64,000 nt of DNA, taken from positions 62,001-126,000 of the forward strand of contig NZ_BLXZ01000007.1 in the NCBI RefSeq assembly GCF_014193675.1, written 5' to 3'. This document shows positions 20,662 through 30,124 of the stretch, piece by piece. The position numbers and the translations under genes are program-made. Position 1 is the stretch's first letter. Every line of letters begins with the position of its first letter. The notes beneath the pieces were generated by a model. The model had not been told where the DNA came from and ran no database searches. It worked only from the letters and a program-made list of their open reading frames with translations. Source of the DNA: Geomonas limicola (lineage in GTDB: Bacteria > Desulfobacterota > Desulfuromonadia > Geobacterales > Geobacteraceae).

Positions 20662-20907
20662 CTAGCTGTCGTAGTGGCAGCCGCAGGTGCCTGAGTTGCA
20701 GCTGGTTTTGCAGGAAGGGACCAGTTGCACACGTGCGCTTTCCGGTTCAACCCCCGCGAGGGAACTCTGGTAAATCCACCAGTTCCCTTCGACCAACTCG
20801 CCTTTAAGAACGCCCTGCTTTACCAGCATGAGGATGCGGGTCTCGGTGGTCCCCAGCTGCCGGGCGACCTCGGAGAGGGAGAATAATGCCTCGTTGTCAA
20901 CGGTCAT
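20662..20907 (-). CDS. Small excisionase/MerR-type HTH protein with Cys-rich tail
   Basis: 81 residues. Residues 8-50 form a winged-helix like that of excisionases or MerR N-termini (FSLSEVARQLGTTETRILMLVKQGVLKG, then NWWIY). The last 20 residues hold four cysteines and a histidine (pattern C-x3-C-x5-C-x-C-H), which could bind a metal or be redox-sensitive. It starts with a GGGGG ribosome site 7 bases before the ATG. It is first in the group with the 97-residue protein and the ACT-like protein. It may regulate its own operon in response to metal or redox state; that is inference. Confidence 0.78.
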   Translation of the reverse strand: MTVDNEALFSLSEVARQLGTTETRILMLVKQGVLKGELVEGNWWIYQSSLAGVEPESARVQLVPSCKTSCNSGTCGCHYDS

Positions 20908-21129
20908 GGTGTGCCCCCTTGGGTTGGTCTGGTTTTTTCATGTTCATGGAACGTGCCAGAGGCCCCCGCCAGGGGAAAGTGCCACCCATGCGGCAGTTAT
21001 CCACCGGATGCCATCTAGTTCTGCTGCCTCTGCTGCCTATTTATTAACCGCCCTGCCCGGTATCCAAGCAGGGCAGCGATGACCGGCGACGCTACTTTCC
21101 TGTGGCTTCCGGCTCCGGCCTGAAGTAGA

Positions 21130-22470
21130 ATGTCGCTAATTTTCCACGACGATCACCTTCACTTCATGAGTACCTCTATGCTGAATTCCTACAATCTGGA
21201 ACAACTGGACCGGCTGGTGCGCGCTGAACTCGGCTCGCTGGTCGACTGCTACAAGAAACTGCACGCCAACCCGGAGCTTTCCGGATACGAAGAACAGACC
21301 TCGGCGTTTTTGGCCCGAGAGCTGCGCGCCTGCGGCTACCAGGTGACCGAAGGGGTGGGAAAGTATCTGAAAAACCCCTGGCGTGGCCATGGCGTCCTTG
21401 GCCTGTTGGTCAACGGTCCGGGTCCGGTCGTGCTGGTGCGTGCCGACCTGGATGCCCTGCCGATCGAGGAACAGACCGGGCTTCCCTATGCCAGCCGGGT
21501 AAGGGCTCAGCGGGAAGGGGAAGAAGTGCCCGTCATGCACGCCTGTGGTCATGACCTGCACGTCACCTCGCTCATCGGCAGCGCGCGGGTGCTGGCCCGT
21601 CTGAAGGAGAGCTGGCGGGGGACCCTGGTCCTGGTCGGGCAACCGGGAGAGGAGGGGGGCGGCGGGGCGCAGGCCATGCTGAACGACGGGGCCTACCGGC
21701 TGGTACCCCGGCCCGACGCAGCACTCGCCCTGCATGCCACGGCGCAACTGCCGGCCGGTCAGGCTGCCTGTGCCGCGGGGAACTTCATGGCAAGTCTCAC
21801 CGAAGTGGAAGTTACCCTCTATGGCGTGGGCGCCCACGGCTCGGCACCGGAGCGGGCCAAGGACCCGGTGGTCATGGCGGCGCAACTGGTGCTCGCCCTG
21901 CAGACCATCGTAAGCCGGGAACTGAGCCCCCTGGAACCGGCCGTGGTGACTGTCGGCTCCATCCACGGCGGTAGCGCAAGCAACATCATCCCGGACCAGG
22001 TTCGGCTGCTGCTGAGTATCCGCGCCTATGACGACACGGTGCGTGACGGGATCGTGGCCTCCATCGAACGGATGGCTGCGGGAATCGCCCTGGCCGCCGG
22101 CGTCCCCGCAGAGCAGGCACCCCGGGTGGTCCTCCGGGTAGCCCATCCTGCCAACTACAACGATCCGGAGCTGACCGGCCGGGTCACCGAGGCGCTCAGG
22201 CTGGTGCTGGGGACTGACCAGGTGCACCAGGCGCCGCCGGTGATGGCCAGCGAAGACTTCGGTTACTGGGGCTTGAACCGGGAAATCCCGACCTGCATGT
22301 TCTGGCTGGGCGCCGCGGATCCCGAGCTTTTCCGCAAGAGCCAGGAAAGCGGTGTGCCGCTTCCTTCGCTGCACTCCCCGTTTTACACGCCGCTGCCCGA
22401 GCCGACCCTCTATACCGGGGTCCGGGCCACTGTCGCCTCCGTGCTCAACCTGGTAAACCAGACTCGATAG
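21130..22470 (+). CDS. M20 family metallopeptidase / amidohydrolase
   Basis: 446 residues, of the hippurate hydrolase/N-acyl-amino acid amidohydrolase (M20D) group, which uses a two-metal site to cleave amide bonds of acylated amino acids. Signatures: LHANPELSGYEEQT, VLVRADLDALPIEEQTG, the metal-binding HACGHDLHV, GQPGEEGGGGAQAM (catalytic Glu pair), the dimerisation stretch GVGAHGSAPERAKDPV, and a C-terminal MASEDFGYW metal ligand. Start choice is uncertain: ATGs at 21130, 21166 and 21181 are all in frame and none has a clear ribosome site. The gene is monocistronic as far as can be seen, and its substrate is unknown. Confidence 0.9.
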   Translation: MSLIFHDDHLHFMSTSMLNSYNLEQLDRLVRAELGSLVDCYKKLHANPELSGYEEQTSAFLARELRACGYQVTEGVGKYLKNPWRGHGVLGLLVNGPGPVVLVRADLDALPIEEQTGLPYASRVRAQREGEEVPVMHACGHDLHVTSLIGSARVLARLKESWRGTLVLVGQPGEEGGGGAQAMLNDGAYRLVPRPDAALALHATAQLPAGQAACAAGNFMASLTEVEVTLYGVGAHGSAPERAKDPVVMAAQLVLALQTIVSRELSPLEPAVVTVGSIHGGSASNIIPDQVRLLLSIRAYDDTVRDGIVASIERMAAGIALAAGVPAEQAPRVVLRVAHPANYNDPELTGRVTEALRLVLGTDQVHQAPPVMASEDFGYWGLNREIPTCMFWLGAADPELFRKSQESGVPLPSLHSPFYTPLPEPTLYTGVRATVASVLNLVNQTR

Positions 22471-22883
22471 GCTGGGTCTGTCATTTTCAGGAAGAGGCGA
22501 GGGCGCTTCGATATCGGATAAAATCCACTGTCAAATTTCGCAGAGTCGGCATCAGGGGAGGCGCAGACACGACTTGATATACATGCCTCCCGGGTATCCC
22601 AGATAACCAGCAACTTAGAACCTGAAACCTGCAGTGTTGAATTATGACGGCCTGCAGCAGTCAGAGCCTTACGTATCGCCTGATTCCATTCCCGGTTTTT
22701 CCTGTTAGACTGTCTGCTGTTCTTGATCTTATATCTGCCAGGCAGTGACTCTTAGCTCCTATGTTGTCTGGAAGAGTCGTTTTGAGGCAGAGCATCACCG
22801 AACTGACAGTACATGGTCGCACCCATCACTACATCCAATCCGTCGAGCGTTTATCGTCCGGCAGCTACCAGGAAACCCCAGAG
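22471..22883. other. Intergenic region upstream of mntH
   Basis: 413 bases without a convincing gene. It is more AT-rich than its neighbours. A 7-base repeat CCTGCAG occurs twice (near 22628 and 22650), part of a loose inverted repeat. I looked for the yybP-ykoY manganese riboswitch and for an obvious MntR or Fur operator and saw neither. An open frame reaches back to 22761 in frame with mntH but has no family likeness. Confidence 0.5.
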
Positions 22884-24188
22884 ATGAACGAGCCAGGACC
22901 CGATAGCCTCCCCAAAGCCTCCGACGCCAAGACGGTCGAAAACGCGCTCAACGTCCTGGGGAGCCGGCAGAACAAGAACCTGCTGGCCCGACTCCTTCCG
23001 TTCCTGGGTCCCGCCTTCATAGCCAGCGTCGCCTACGTTGATCCCGGTAACTTCGCCACCAACATCCAGGGAGGGGCCCAGTTCGGCTACCTGCTGCTCT
23101 GGGTTATCGTGGCCTCGAACCTGATGGCGATGCTGATTCAGACCCTTTCGGCCAAGCTCGGTCTGGTGACCGGTACCAATCTGGCAGAGCATTGCCGCGA
23201 ACACTTTCCCAAACCGGTGGTCATCGGGATGTGGGTGGTAATGGAGATCGTGGCCATGTCCACCGACCTGGCCGAGTTCCTGGGTGCCGCGCTCGGCTTC
23301 CAGTTGCTCATGGGGGTGCCGCTTTTCATCGGCGCCCTGTTGACAGGGCTTGCCACCGTGCTGATCCTCGGCCTGGAGCGCTTCGGCTTCCGGCCCCTGG
23401 AGGCGGTCATCTCGGCCATGGTCGCCCTGATCGCCCTCTGCTACCTCCTGGAAACCACCATCGTACGCCCGGATCCCATCCAGGTGCTGCACAGCATCTT
23501 CGTGCCGCGCTTTGCAGGAGCTGAGAGCGTCTTTCTCGCCTGCGGGATACTGGGTGCCACCGTGATGCCGCACGCCATCTTCCTGCACTCGGCCCTCATG
23601 CAGGGGCGCATCGTGGTACGCGACCCGGCCCGCCTGAAGAGCCTGTACCGGTTCGAAATCGCCGACGTGGTGATCGCCATGGGGATCGCGAGTTGCGTGA
23701 ACGCCGCCATGCTCATGATGGCTGCAACCACCTTTTACCAGACCGGGCACACCTCGGTAGCTACCATCGAGGAAGCCTACCGTACCCTGGAGCCGCTCAT
23801 GGGCAGCGCCGCCCGCTGGATCTTCGGGCTCTCCCTGCTGGTTTCCGGGCTCTCCTCCTCGACCGTGGGGACCAGCGCCGGGCAGGTGATCATGCAGGGC
23901 TTTTTGAGTATGCACATCCCGATCTGGATCCGTCGCCTGGTGACCATGGCACCACCGCTTGCCGTCATCGCCTGGGGGCTTGACCCCACCCGCACCCTGG
24001 TCGTGAGCCAGGTGGTGCTCAGTTTCGGGCTCCCCTTTGCCGTTATTCCACTGGTGATGTTCACCTCCCGCAGGGATATCATGGGCGATATGGTCAACCG
24101 GCGCAGCACCACGGCTGCCGCGGGTTTTATTGCCGCCATCATCGTCGTTCTCAATATCTACCTGATCTACAAAACCGTTGCCGGGTGA
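22884..24188 (+). CDS. mntH: Nramp family manganese/divalent metal transporter
   Basis: 434 residues and about eleven membrane segments: an H+-coupled importer of Mn2+ and related divalent metals. The metal-site motif of TM1 is present as YVDPGNFATNIQGGA (DPGN), and TM6 has GATVMPHAIFLHSALMQ (MPH). I chose the ATG at 22884, with AGGAAA about 10 bases upstream and the family's usual short N-terminus; an open frame runs 41 codons further. It ends four bases before the universal stress protein gene, so the two should be co-transcribed. A role in Mn supply under oxidative or metal stress is inferred. Confidence 0.93.
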   Translation: MNEPGPDSLPKASDAKTVENALNVLGSRQNKNLLARLLPFLGPAFIASVAYVDPGNFATNIQGGAQFGYLLLWVIVASNLMAMLIQTLSAKLGLVTGTNLAEHCREHFPKPVVIGMWVVMEIVAMSTDLAEFLGAALGFQLLMGVPLFIGALLTGLATVLILGLERFGFRPLEAVISAMVALIALCYLLETTIVRPDPIQVLHSIFVPRFAGAESVFLACGILGATVMPHAIFLHSALMQGRIVVRDPARLKSLYRFEIADVVIAMGIASCVNAAMLMMAATTFYQTGHTSVATIEEAYRTLEPLMGSAARWIFGLSLLVSGLSSSTVGTSAGQVIMQGFLSMHIPIWIRRLVTMAPPLAVIAWGLDPTRTLVVSQVVLSFGLPFAVIPLVMFTSRRDIMGDMVNRRSTTAAAGFIAAIIVVLNIYLIYKTVAG

Positions 24189-24192
24189 AGCC

Positions 24193-25098
24193 ATGTTCAA
24201 TCACATCCTAGTACCCATCGATGGATCCCTGCTGGCCGAGGCCGCCTTGCCTGCCGCCGCCTACTGGGCGGAGAAGCTGAAAGCCAGGGTCACCCTGATG
24301 CACGTCATCGAGAAGAACGCACCGGACGCGGTGCATGGCCAGGCGCACCTCAAGCATCCCCAGGATGCCGAACGTTACCTGAAGGACCTTGCCAAGCGCG
24401 CCTTCGCCAAACGGACCCCTATCGACTGTCACGTGCACACCAACGAGACCGACGACGTCGCCGGGTGCATCGTGGAGCATGCCGAGGAACTTGCCCACGA
24501 CCTGGTGATCATGTGTTCCCACGGTCGTGGTGCTGCGCTGCACCTCTTTATGGGCAGCATCGCCCAGAGCGTCATTGCCCGCGGTTCCCAACCGGTCCTG
24601 ATCACCCACCCGGACCAGGAGGGGAAACCGCCTGCTTTTTACTGCAGGCACATCCTGGTCCCCATGGATGACGATCCCGAACACGCGGAGGCGCTCCCCA
24701 TCTCCAAGGGGCTTGCGCGGGTGGCCGGCGCAACCTTGCACCTCGCCGCGGTGATCGAGCAGTTCGCCTCGCTTTCCGGCGACAAGGCCGTGGCCCGACG
24801 CCTGCTGCCAGGCACCACCTCGAGGCTGCTGGAACTGGCGCGCCAGGACGCCGAGCACTACTTTGAGGAGCTGGAAAGGGGGTTGCGTGCCGAGGGATTT
24901 CAGGCGAGCGCCCATGTTTTCCGGGGGGATCCCGCCAGTGTCATCGTCGAGGCTGCCGCCGCTGCCAGCATCGATCTCATCGTGTTGGGGACCCACGGCA
25001 AAACCGGCATGGACGCCTTCTGGTCCGGTAGCGTGACCAACCGGATCGTCAGCCTGTCCCGGATCCCGCTCCTGCTGGTCCCGGTCGGCAAGGGTTAG
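24193..25098 (+). CDS. Tandem universal stress protein (two UspA domains)
   Basis: 301 residues with two Usp domains, about 1-150 and 155-300. Domain 2 has the full ATP-binding motif G-x2-G-x9-G-S in GTHGKTGMDAFWSGS. Domain 1 has CSHGRGAALHLFMGS, with Cys in place of the first Gly. The start at 24193 uses a GGTGAAG site overlapping the mntH stop, so translation is likely coupled. Pairing with mntH recurs in bacteria and hints that Mn import and stress response are linked; the exact role is unknown. A palindromic repeat and a strong terminator follow. Confidence 0.93.
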   Translation: MFNHILVPIDGSLLAEAALPAAAYWAEKLKARVTLMHVIEKNAPDAVHGQAHLKHPQDAERYLKDLAKRAFAKRTPIDCHVHTNETDDVAGCIVEHAEELAHDLVIMCSHGRGAALHLFMGSIAQSVIARGSQPVLITHPDQEGKPPAFYCRHILVPMDDDPEHAEALPISKGLARVAGATLHLAAVIEQFASLSGDKAVARRLLPGTTSRLLELARQDAEHYFEELERGLRAEGFQASAHVFRGDPASVIVEAAAAASIDLIVLGTHGKTGMDAFWSGSVTNRIVSLSRIPLLLVPVGKG

Positions 25099-25109
25099 GC
25101 CGCTGCGGG

Positions 25110-25160
25110 GATGGTTCCCTCTACCCCTTGTGAGAGAGGGGCGGGGTGAAGGGGGGGACC
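25110..25160 (+). repeat. Dispersed GC-rich palindromic repeat, copy 3 (degenerate)
   Basis: Inverted repeat TCCCTCT...AGAGAGGG around 25116-25141, followed by GGCGGGGTGAAGGGGGG. It matches the hairpin plus GGGTGAAG core of copies 1 and 2 but is shorter and diverged. Confidence 0.55.
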
Positions 25161-25201
25161 GATGACCTGACTCTGAGCGCAGGTGCTCCTGTCCAAACAA
25201 C

Positions 25202-25235
25202 AAACGCCCACCGGCATGCGTCGGTGGGCGTTTTT
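25202..25235. terminator. Intrinsic terminator after usp and DUF2950 (bidirectional)
   Basis: Stem AAACGCCCACCG (25202-25213) paired with CGGTGGGCGTTT, loop of 8 bases, then a T-run (25231-25235). An A-run before the stem gives T's on the minus strand too, so it can serve both converging operons. Confidence 0.88.
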
Positions 25236-25258
25236 GCATCACGGGGGAGAGGAAGTGG

Positions 25259-26230
25259 CTATTGCCCGACCAGTTTCCAGCTCAGGTCGGGATTGTAGGC
25301 GTCCATCTTCTTGACCAGTTCTGCAGTCTTGGGGCCCAGGTTCTTCTGGTAGACCCGGCCGCGCTGGTTCACGATGAAGGTCATCACGCCGGAGACCCCC
25401 CAGCGGCTTGGATAGGCGATCAGGGCGTGGCCTGCAACCATGTTGCCGTTGATCACGTAGCTGAACTTGCCGCCGGGAGCACTCTTACCTTGCTTTTTCA
25501 GGATCTTGAAAAAGTAGCCGTGGAAAGGTCGCCGCCCCCCCTCGCCGGGCTTACCCGGGAGGAAGTACCCCTCCTCCTTGGCCTTGGCAACCAAGGGACC
25601 CAGCGGGCTCGGTTTTTCGCCGGCAATCGTGGGCCAGTACAGCCCATTGTGGCGCCCGGGACGACTGATCAGGTGCTGGGCGTACTTGGGGATCTGGTCG
25701 CCGTCGGGTTCCGACATGTTGTAGTACTCGCGCTGGGCGTCCACGTAGCTTCGGCAGACGTTGATGGCCAGAAGCTCGTTGTGCCCGATGCGCCGGGTCA
25801 GGATCTCCTCGCGCCCCTGCTCGGTGTCGAAGATCCAGCGCTCGCCCGTTTTAACCAGCGGGATGGGGAAGGGCCACTTCTCGTCACCGATTTTCACGAT
25901 GACCTTGGCAGCTCCCTGGGGCTCCAGGGTGACCGCTTCGCCGACCTCGTGGGCGAAGTCCTCGAACTCCGCGGCCTGTTCGACCGCGTCGCCCGGTTCC
26001 AATTCACGCTGCACCGGTCCGAAGATGGCGGCTAACTCGGCATGGTTCTTCGCCTGCACCGCGGTGACCAAGGCCTGGCGCGCCTCCTCGGGGGAGGAGA
26101 AACTGCGCTGGACGGTACCGGCACTGGCCGCAGCCAGGGCTGCCGCCGGCAGCAGCGCCAGCATCAACAGGCCCATTGCACCCCAGAAGCCCTTCTGTAA
26201 CTGTCTCGCTCTAATGCCCGGGTTTATCAT
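25259..26230 (-). CDS. DUF2950 family exported protein
   Basis: 323 residues from the ATG at 26230, with AAGGAT about 7 bases upstream. A signal peptide with a hydrophobic core (GLLMLALLPAAALAAASA) covers residues 1-40. The mature part has motifs of the DUF2950 family, such as RIGHNELLAINVCRSYVDAQREYY and GYFFKILKKQG, plus AYPSRWGVSGVMTFIVN near the end. Function is unknown; it is probably periplasmic. It lies 66 bases after the DUF3300 gene on the same strand, and DUF3300 and DUF2950 genes often sit together, so they likely form a pair. Confidence 0.9.
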   Translation of the reverse strand: MINPGIRARQLQKGFWGAMGLLMLALLPAAALAAASAGTVQRSFSSPEEARQALVTAVQAKNHAELAAIFGPVQRELEPGDAVEQAAEFEDFAHEVGEAVTLEPQGAAKVIVKIGDEKWPFPIPLVKTGERWIFDTEQGREEILTRRIGHNELLAINVCRSYVDAQREYYNMSEPDGDQIPKYAQHLISRPGRHNGLYWPTIAGEKPSPLGPLVAKAKEEGYFLPGKPGEGGRRPFHGYFFKILKKQGKSAPGGKFSYVINGNMVAGHALIAYPSRWGVSGVMTFIVNQRGRVYQKNLGPKTAELVKKMDAYNPDLSWKLVGQ

Positions 26231-26296
26231 GGTTTTATCCTTGTCGCTTAAGACTCGCCGTCGTCTGGCGCCTGGTCGAAAATGCTGCGAATCCAC

Positions 26297-27868
26297 CTAC
26301 CTGCGATCCCGGTTCCCTTCCGGCTGGGCCGGTCGCTCCGAGGCTGGCGGAGCTGACGGACGAGGCGCCTGGGGGCGCGGAGCCGGAGCTGCAGCGGGAC
26401 GGGGAGCCGGTGCCGATACTGCAGGGCGCGGGGCGGCCGGTGCCGGTCTTACCGCAGCGGGTGCCGGCGCCGGTTTGACGGCTGCGGGCGCTCCCTGCGG
26501 TACGGGGCGCTCGCCGGGTCCGTGCATCTGCTCCCGGCTCGACTGACCACGTTCCCGGTAGATGGTCGCGTCGCGGTTGCTGCCGTATCCGCCGTAGCCG
26601 GAGCGTGAGGCGGGCTGGCTGCGCTGGGTGTCACGGCCGCGGTACAGGTCACTCTGGTTGGGCTTGCCTGCCGGCGTGGCGGCCGGCGGGGCAGGGCTGG
26701 GGGCGGCCGGAGCGGGTGTCACGGACTGCGGCGCAGGGGGTGTCGGGCGCGTTCCGGACGGTTGGGTCTGGCCAGCCGGGGTGCGGTGTTCGCCGCGGGA
26801 GCCGGGCTGGGTCCCCGCTGCCGGGTGCTGGTCGCCACGTGGTGCCGGTGCGGTTGTGGGAGCGGCCTGGGGCCTCTGTTCGGTCCCCTGGCGCCTGCCA
26901 CGGTCGGCATCCGGCTTGTGCCCCTGTTCGACACGCGGGCGCTGCTCCAGTGCAGGTGTGCGGTGTTCATCCCGTCCCGGGCGCCCATCGCGCCGTACCG
27001 GAGTTACCGGCCGACCCGGCAGATCGCGGCGTCGCACCGTTTCCTGACGCAGTTCCTGGCGGTACCGGCTGGTGTCGCGTTGCAACACGCGGCGGTTGAT
27101 GACGATGGTCGAGGACCGTTGGTTGATGTAGACCCCACGCCGGTCGTGGATGTGGGGACGGGACCGCTCCACCCAGCCACCTCTGCGCCATCCGTGGTAG
27201 TAGACTCGGTGATCACGCCAGTCGACGTCGCGGCAGAGCCAGGCACCGATGACGAATCCGGTCCCGAAGGTGAGGTACCCGTAGGAGGGGCGGCTCTCGA
27301 CATAGATGACCTGCGGGTCGTAGACCGGCACGTAGATGTACTGCGGCACGGCTGGTACGATCCTGATGTCGCCGCCTGGTTCCACGATCACCTGCTGCTG
27401 GGTCGTCGAATACAGGTTCCCGCGGTCGCGCGCCTGGGCACGCAGCACCTGGATCGATTCCATGACGTCCTGGGGCTGGTCAATGTAGGCCTGACCGAGC
27501 GCCACCGTCCAGTCGTACTTGCGATCCATCATGAAAAGGATGTCCGGATAGTGCGCCACGGCCCGCACGCTGATGTCCCAGGGCTGGTCGTCGATGCGGG
27601 GGGAGTTGCCGTAGAAACGCACGAAACGGGCCGCCTCGTCGATCTGGTCCACGAAGGTGGCTGCAGGAAGGATCTGCGCCAGGAGCGGGTCGGGGTAGAG
27701 GGCGATGGGGGCGAGCAGGTCGTCGAGTTCCTCCGGACTGAGCAGATTGTCATTGGGGAGGTCCGAGGCACTGTAGTAACCGGGCTCACTCTGGGCCCAC
27801 ACCGGAGTACTGAGAGAAAACCCGGCAATGATTGCCAACAGGGGAACTATGAACAGTAGTTTTCGCAT
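26297..27868 (-). CDS. DUF3300 family exported protein with Pro/Ala/Arg-rich tail
   Basis: 523 residues. A signal peptide (LLFIVPLLAIIAGFSLSTPVWAQ) is followed by the DUF3300 domain, with PEELDDLLAPIALYPDPLLAQIL and the repeated YPDILFMMD, VPVYDPQVIYV and WRRGGW stretches. From about residue 290 the sequence becomes low-complexity, rich in Pro, Ala, Arg and Gln, and probably disordered. GGAGA lies 7 bases before the ATG. It is first of a two-gene group with DUF2950. The role is unknown; it is likely periplasmic or linked to the cell wall. Confidence 0.9.
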   Translation of the reverse strand: MRKLLFIVPLLAIIAGFSLSTPVWAQSEPGYYSASDLPNDNLLSPEELDDLLAPIALYPDPLLAQILPAATFVDQIDEAARFVRFYGNSPRIDDQPWDISVRAVAHYPDILFMMDRKYDWTVALGQAYIDQPQDVMESIQVLRAQARDRGNLYSTTQQQVIVEPGGDIRIVPAVPQYIYVPVYDPQVIYVESRPSYGYLTFGTGFVIGAWLCRDVDWRDHRVYYHGWRRGGWVERSRPHIHDRRGVYINQRSSTIVINRRVLQRDTSRYRQELRQETVRRRDLPGRPVTPVRRDGRPGRDEHRTPALEQRPRVEQGHKPDADRGRRQGTEQRPQAAPTTAPAPRGDQHPAAGTQPGSRGEHRTPAGQTQPSGTRPTPPAPQSVTPAPAAPSPAPPAATPAGKPNQSDLYRGRDTQRSQPASRSGYGGYGSNRDATIYRERGQSSREQMHGPGERPVPQGAPAAVKPAPAPAAVRPAPAAPRPAVSAPAPRPAAAPAPRPQAPRPSAPPASERPAQPEGNRDRR

Positions 27869-28127
27869 CTAGATTCTCCATGAGACGGGCTGCGCTACCC
27901 ACCTAGTCTAGCAGAAACAGACTGCCTGGCAAAGGGTGCGCCTCGTTGTCGATCGCCCTGCGTCTGCCAGAGTGACTGACAGGACGCGTGGGGTAGGGCT
28001 GCATCGTTGATACGTCAGGGCCATTGGTGGAGACTGCTGCCACTCCCCGGTACTGCCATGGTAGCCATCCTAAGACTGAAAGAGGGAACAAAAATGGAGG
28101 GATTGTGCAACGAGTAAGGAAAAAGGA

Positions 28128-29897
28128 CTACCCCCTGCCGGGGCAGGAGGGGGCGCCGGCAGGTACGCTGCTGATCTGGAACTGCTGGACGATGTCGCCG
28201 AGCGAGGTGCGCCGGTCGACTCCGCCCAGGTAGGGAGCCACCCCGGTGTCGCGCAGGATGTCGCGTACCGCGGCATGGGCCTCGGCGACCCGGAAGGCGA
28301 TCCCCTCGAGTTCCAGTTGGGCGACCAGGCGCGCCAGCATCCGGGCGCCGGCGACGTCGATATAGGGGGAGGTGGAGAGGTCGCAGACCACGAGCTTGAC
28401 CGGTGCCCGTGAGGCGTGGACGGCGTGGATGGCATCGAGCACCAGGCGCTCCACGGTGTCCACGTTGAAGTAGAGTAGCGGCGCCTCGACCCGGAACAGG
28501 AACAGCCCGGGAAATGGCTCGTTTTCCGGGTGGCGTGCCAGGTCGGCGAAGCGCGAGGTGCCGGGGATGCGCCCGAGAACCGCCACGTGCGGCCGGGCCA
28601 GGAAGCGGAGCAGGAACAGGATGGAGGCCACCGCCGAGATGGTGACCCCTTTCAGGATCCCCAAAAGGAGCACGCCGAAGAAGGCGACCAGCGCCACGTG
28701 GAACTCGATGCGGCTTACCCGCCACAGGGTGCGGAACTCGGAGATCTTGACGAAACGGGAGACCGCCACGATGACGACGGCAGCCAAGACCGCCTGGGGA
28801 AGGTTTTGCAACATTCCGGTCAGGAAGAAGAGGACAAAGGTGAGACTGATCGAGGCGAAAAAGAGCGACAGCGGGGTGCGGGCGCCGGCCCCCTCGTTCA
28901 CCGCCGACTGGGACAGGCCTCCCGCCACCGGGTAACCCTGGCCCAGGGCAGCCAGAAGGTTCGCCGCACCAAGCCCCAGGAGCTCCTGGCGCGGATCGAT
29001 GTTGTAGGCGTGCTTGGTTCCGAAGGTGCGGGCCGCGGCGATGCTCTCGACGTAGGAGAGCAGGAAACAGGCAAAGGCGAGTTCCAGGATCCCTTCCATG
29101 TGCTGCATGCCGACGCTGGGGAAGGAAAAGCTGGGAAGCCCCTTGGGGATCGCCCCGACCACCTGGACGCCGAAGTCGGTGAGGTGGAAGGCCGACACGG
29201 CGGCGGTGGAGAGCGCCACCACCAATAGCGCAAAGGGGCGCCTTGGGTAGAAGCGGTCCCCGGCGAACATGATCACCAGCGAGCAGATGCCGATGGCGAG
29301 CACCACCGGCTGGGTCTCGGGGAGTTGCCGGAAGAGGAACTCGAAGCGCTGGAAGAAGTTGCCGCCCCCGCCGGACACCCCGAAGAGCTTGGGGAGCTGG
29401 GTGAGGGCGATACTGAGGGCCGCGCCGGCCTTGAAACCGGTCAGGATGGTTTCCGAGATGAAATTGACGAAGGAGCTCAGTTTGAGGGCCCAGGCGAGAA
29501 AGCACAGGAGCGCCACGAGCCCTGCGGTGGCCGAGGCGATCGATGCGTAAAGTGCTGTATCGCCACCAGCCATGGTGCCGACGACGCTGGCGACCATCAC
29601 CGAGATGGCGGCGGTCGGGCCGATGGCCAGGTGGCGCGAGGTGGCGAACAGGGCGTAGACCACCCCCGACCCGATGTAGCAGTAGAGCCCGACCTGCGGG
29701 GTAAGCCCGGCGAGCAGGGAATAGGCCATGGCCACCGGAATGGCGTAGGCGGCCAGGGTCACCCCGGCGAACAGGTCGTGCAAAAGCCGGGGAGCGCGGT
29801 ACTCCGGAAGCCAGTTCAGGATGGGGAACAGTGTCTTCAAGGTGCTGCGAGCACCCTGCGGACCTCCCGCGTTGTTTTGTTGATACGCCCCTGCCAC
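28128..29897 (-). CDS. SulP family anion transporter with STAS domain
   Basis: 589 residues, taking GTG at 29897 because AGAGG lies 9 bases upstream; a TTG at 29957 gives 20 more residues but has no ribosome site. The core has ten or more hydrophobic segments, with the SulP signature GVTLAAYAIPVAMAYSLLAGL near the N-terminus. A STAS domain occupies about 465-580, with CDLSTSPYIDVAGARML carrying the D-S-T-x-x-x-x-D site. SulP proteins move sulfate, bicarbonate or other anions; no neighbour defines the substrate. The stop lies in a C/G hairpin followed by TTTTT, a possible short terminator. The first 30 residues of the chosen form are N-rich and hydrophilic. Confidence 0.92.
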   Translation of the reverse strand: MAGAYQQNNAGGPQGARSTLKTLFPILNWLPEYRAPRLLHDLFAGVTLAAYAIPVAMAYSLLAGLTPQVGLYCYIGSGVVYALFATSRHLAIGPTAAISVMVASVVGTMAGGDTALYASIASATAGLVALLCFLAWALKLSSFVNFISETILTGFKAGAALSIALTQLPKLFGVSGGGGNFFQRFEFLFRQLPETQPVVLAIGICSLVIMFAGDRFYPRRPFALLVVALSTAAVSAFHLTDFGVQVVGAIPKGLPSFSFPSVGMQHMEGILELAFACFLLSYVESIAAARTFGTKHAYNIDPRQELLGLGAANLLAALGQGYPVAGGLSQSAVNEGAGARTPLSLFFASISLTFVLFFLTGMLQNLPQAVLAAVVIVAVSRFVKISEFRTLWRVSRIEFHVALVAFFGVLLLGILKGVTISAVASILFLLRFLARPHVAVLGRIPGTSRFADLARHPENEPFPGLFLFRVEAPLLYFNVDTVERLVLDAIHAVHASRAPVKLVVCDLSTSPYIDVAGARMLARLVAQLELEGIAFRVAEAHAAVRDILRDTGVAPYLGGVDRRTSLGDIVQQFQISSVPAGAPSCPGRG

Positions 29898-30124
29898 GAC
29901 GAATATCCTCTCTTCTGGAATTGTTGCGTGCCAGCTTAGCACAGCGAAGGGGAGCAATGCTCGTTTAATGTGAAGAACACCCTCGCCTGGTTGACACGCT
30001 TGTCGACAGGTTCTGACACCTAAGCTCAGCTATCGGCAAAAGACCGCGTTTCTTGACGGAGATGTGCCACATGGTAAGGTAGGTGGTGTTTTTTATGAGT
30101 ATTGACTCATGTGGAGGCGCCGCC

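Noticed and set aside
22560..22760. Manganese riboswitch or MntR site before mntH
   Set aside because: No yybP-ykoY core or clear palindrome could be seen.
22761..22883. 41-codon N-terminal extension of mntH
   Set aside because: Not like any Nramp N-terminus and no ribosome site at its start; the ATG at 22884 fits better.
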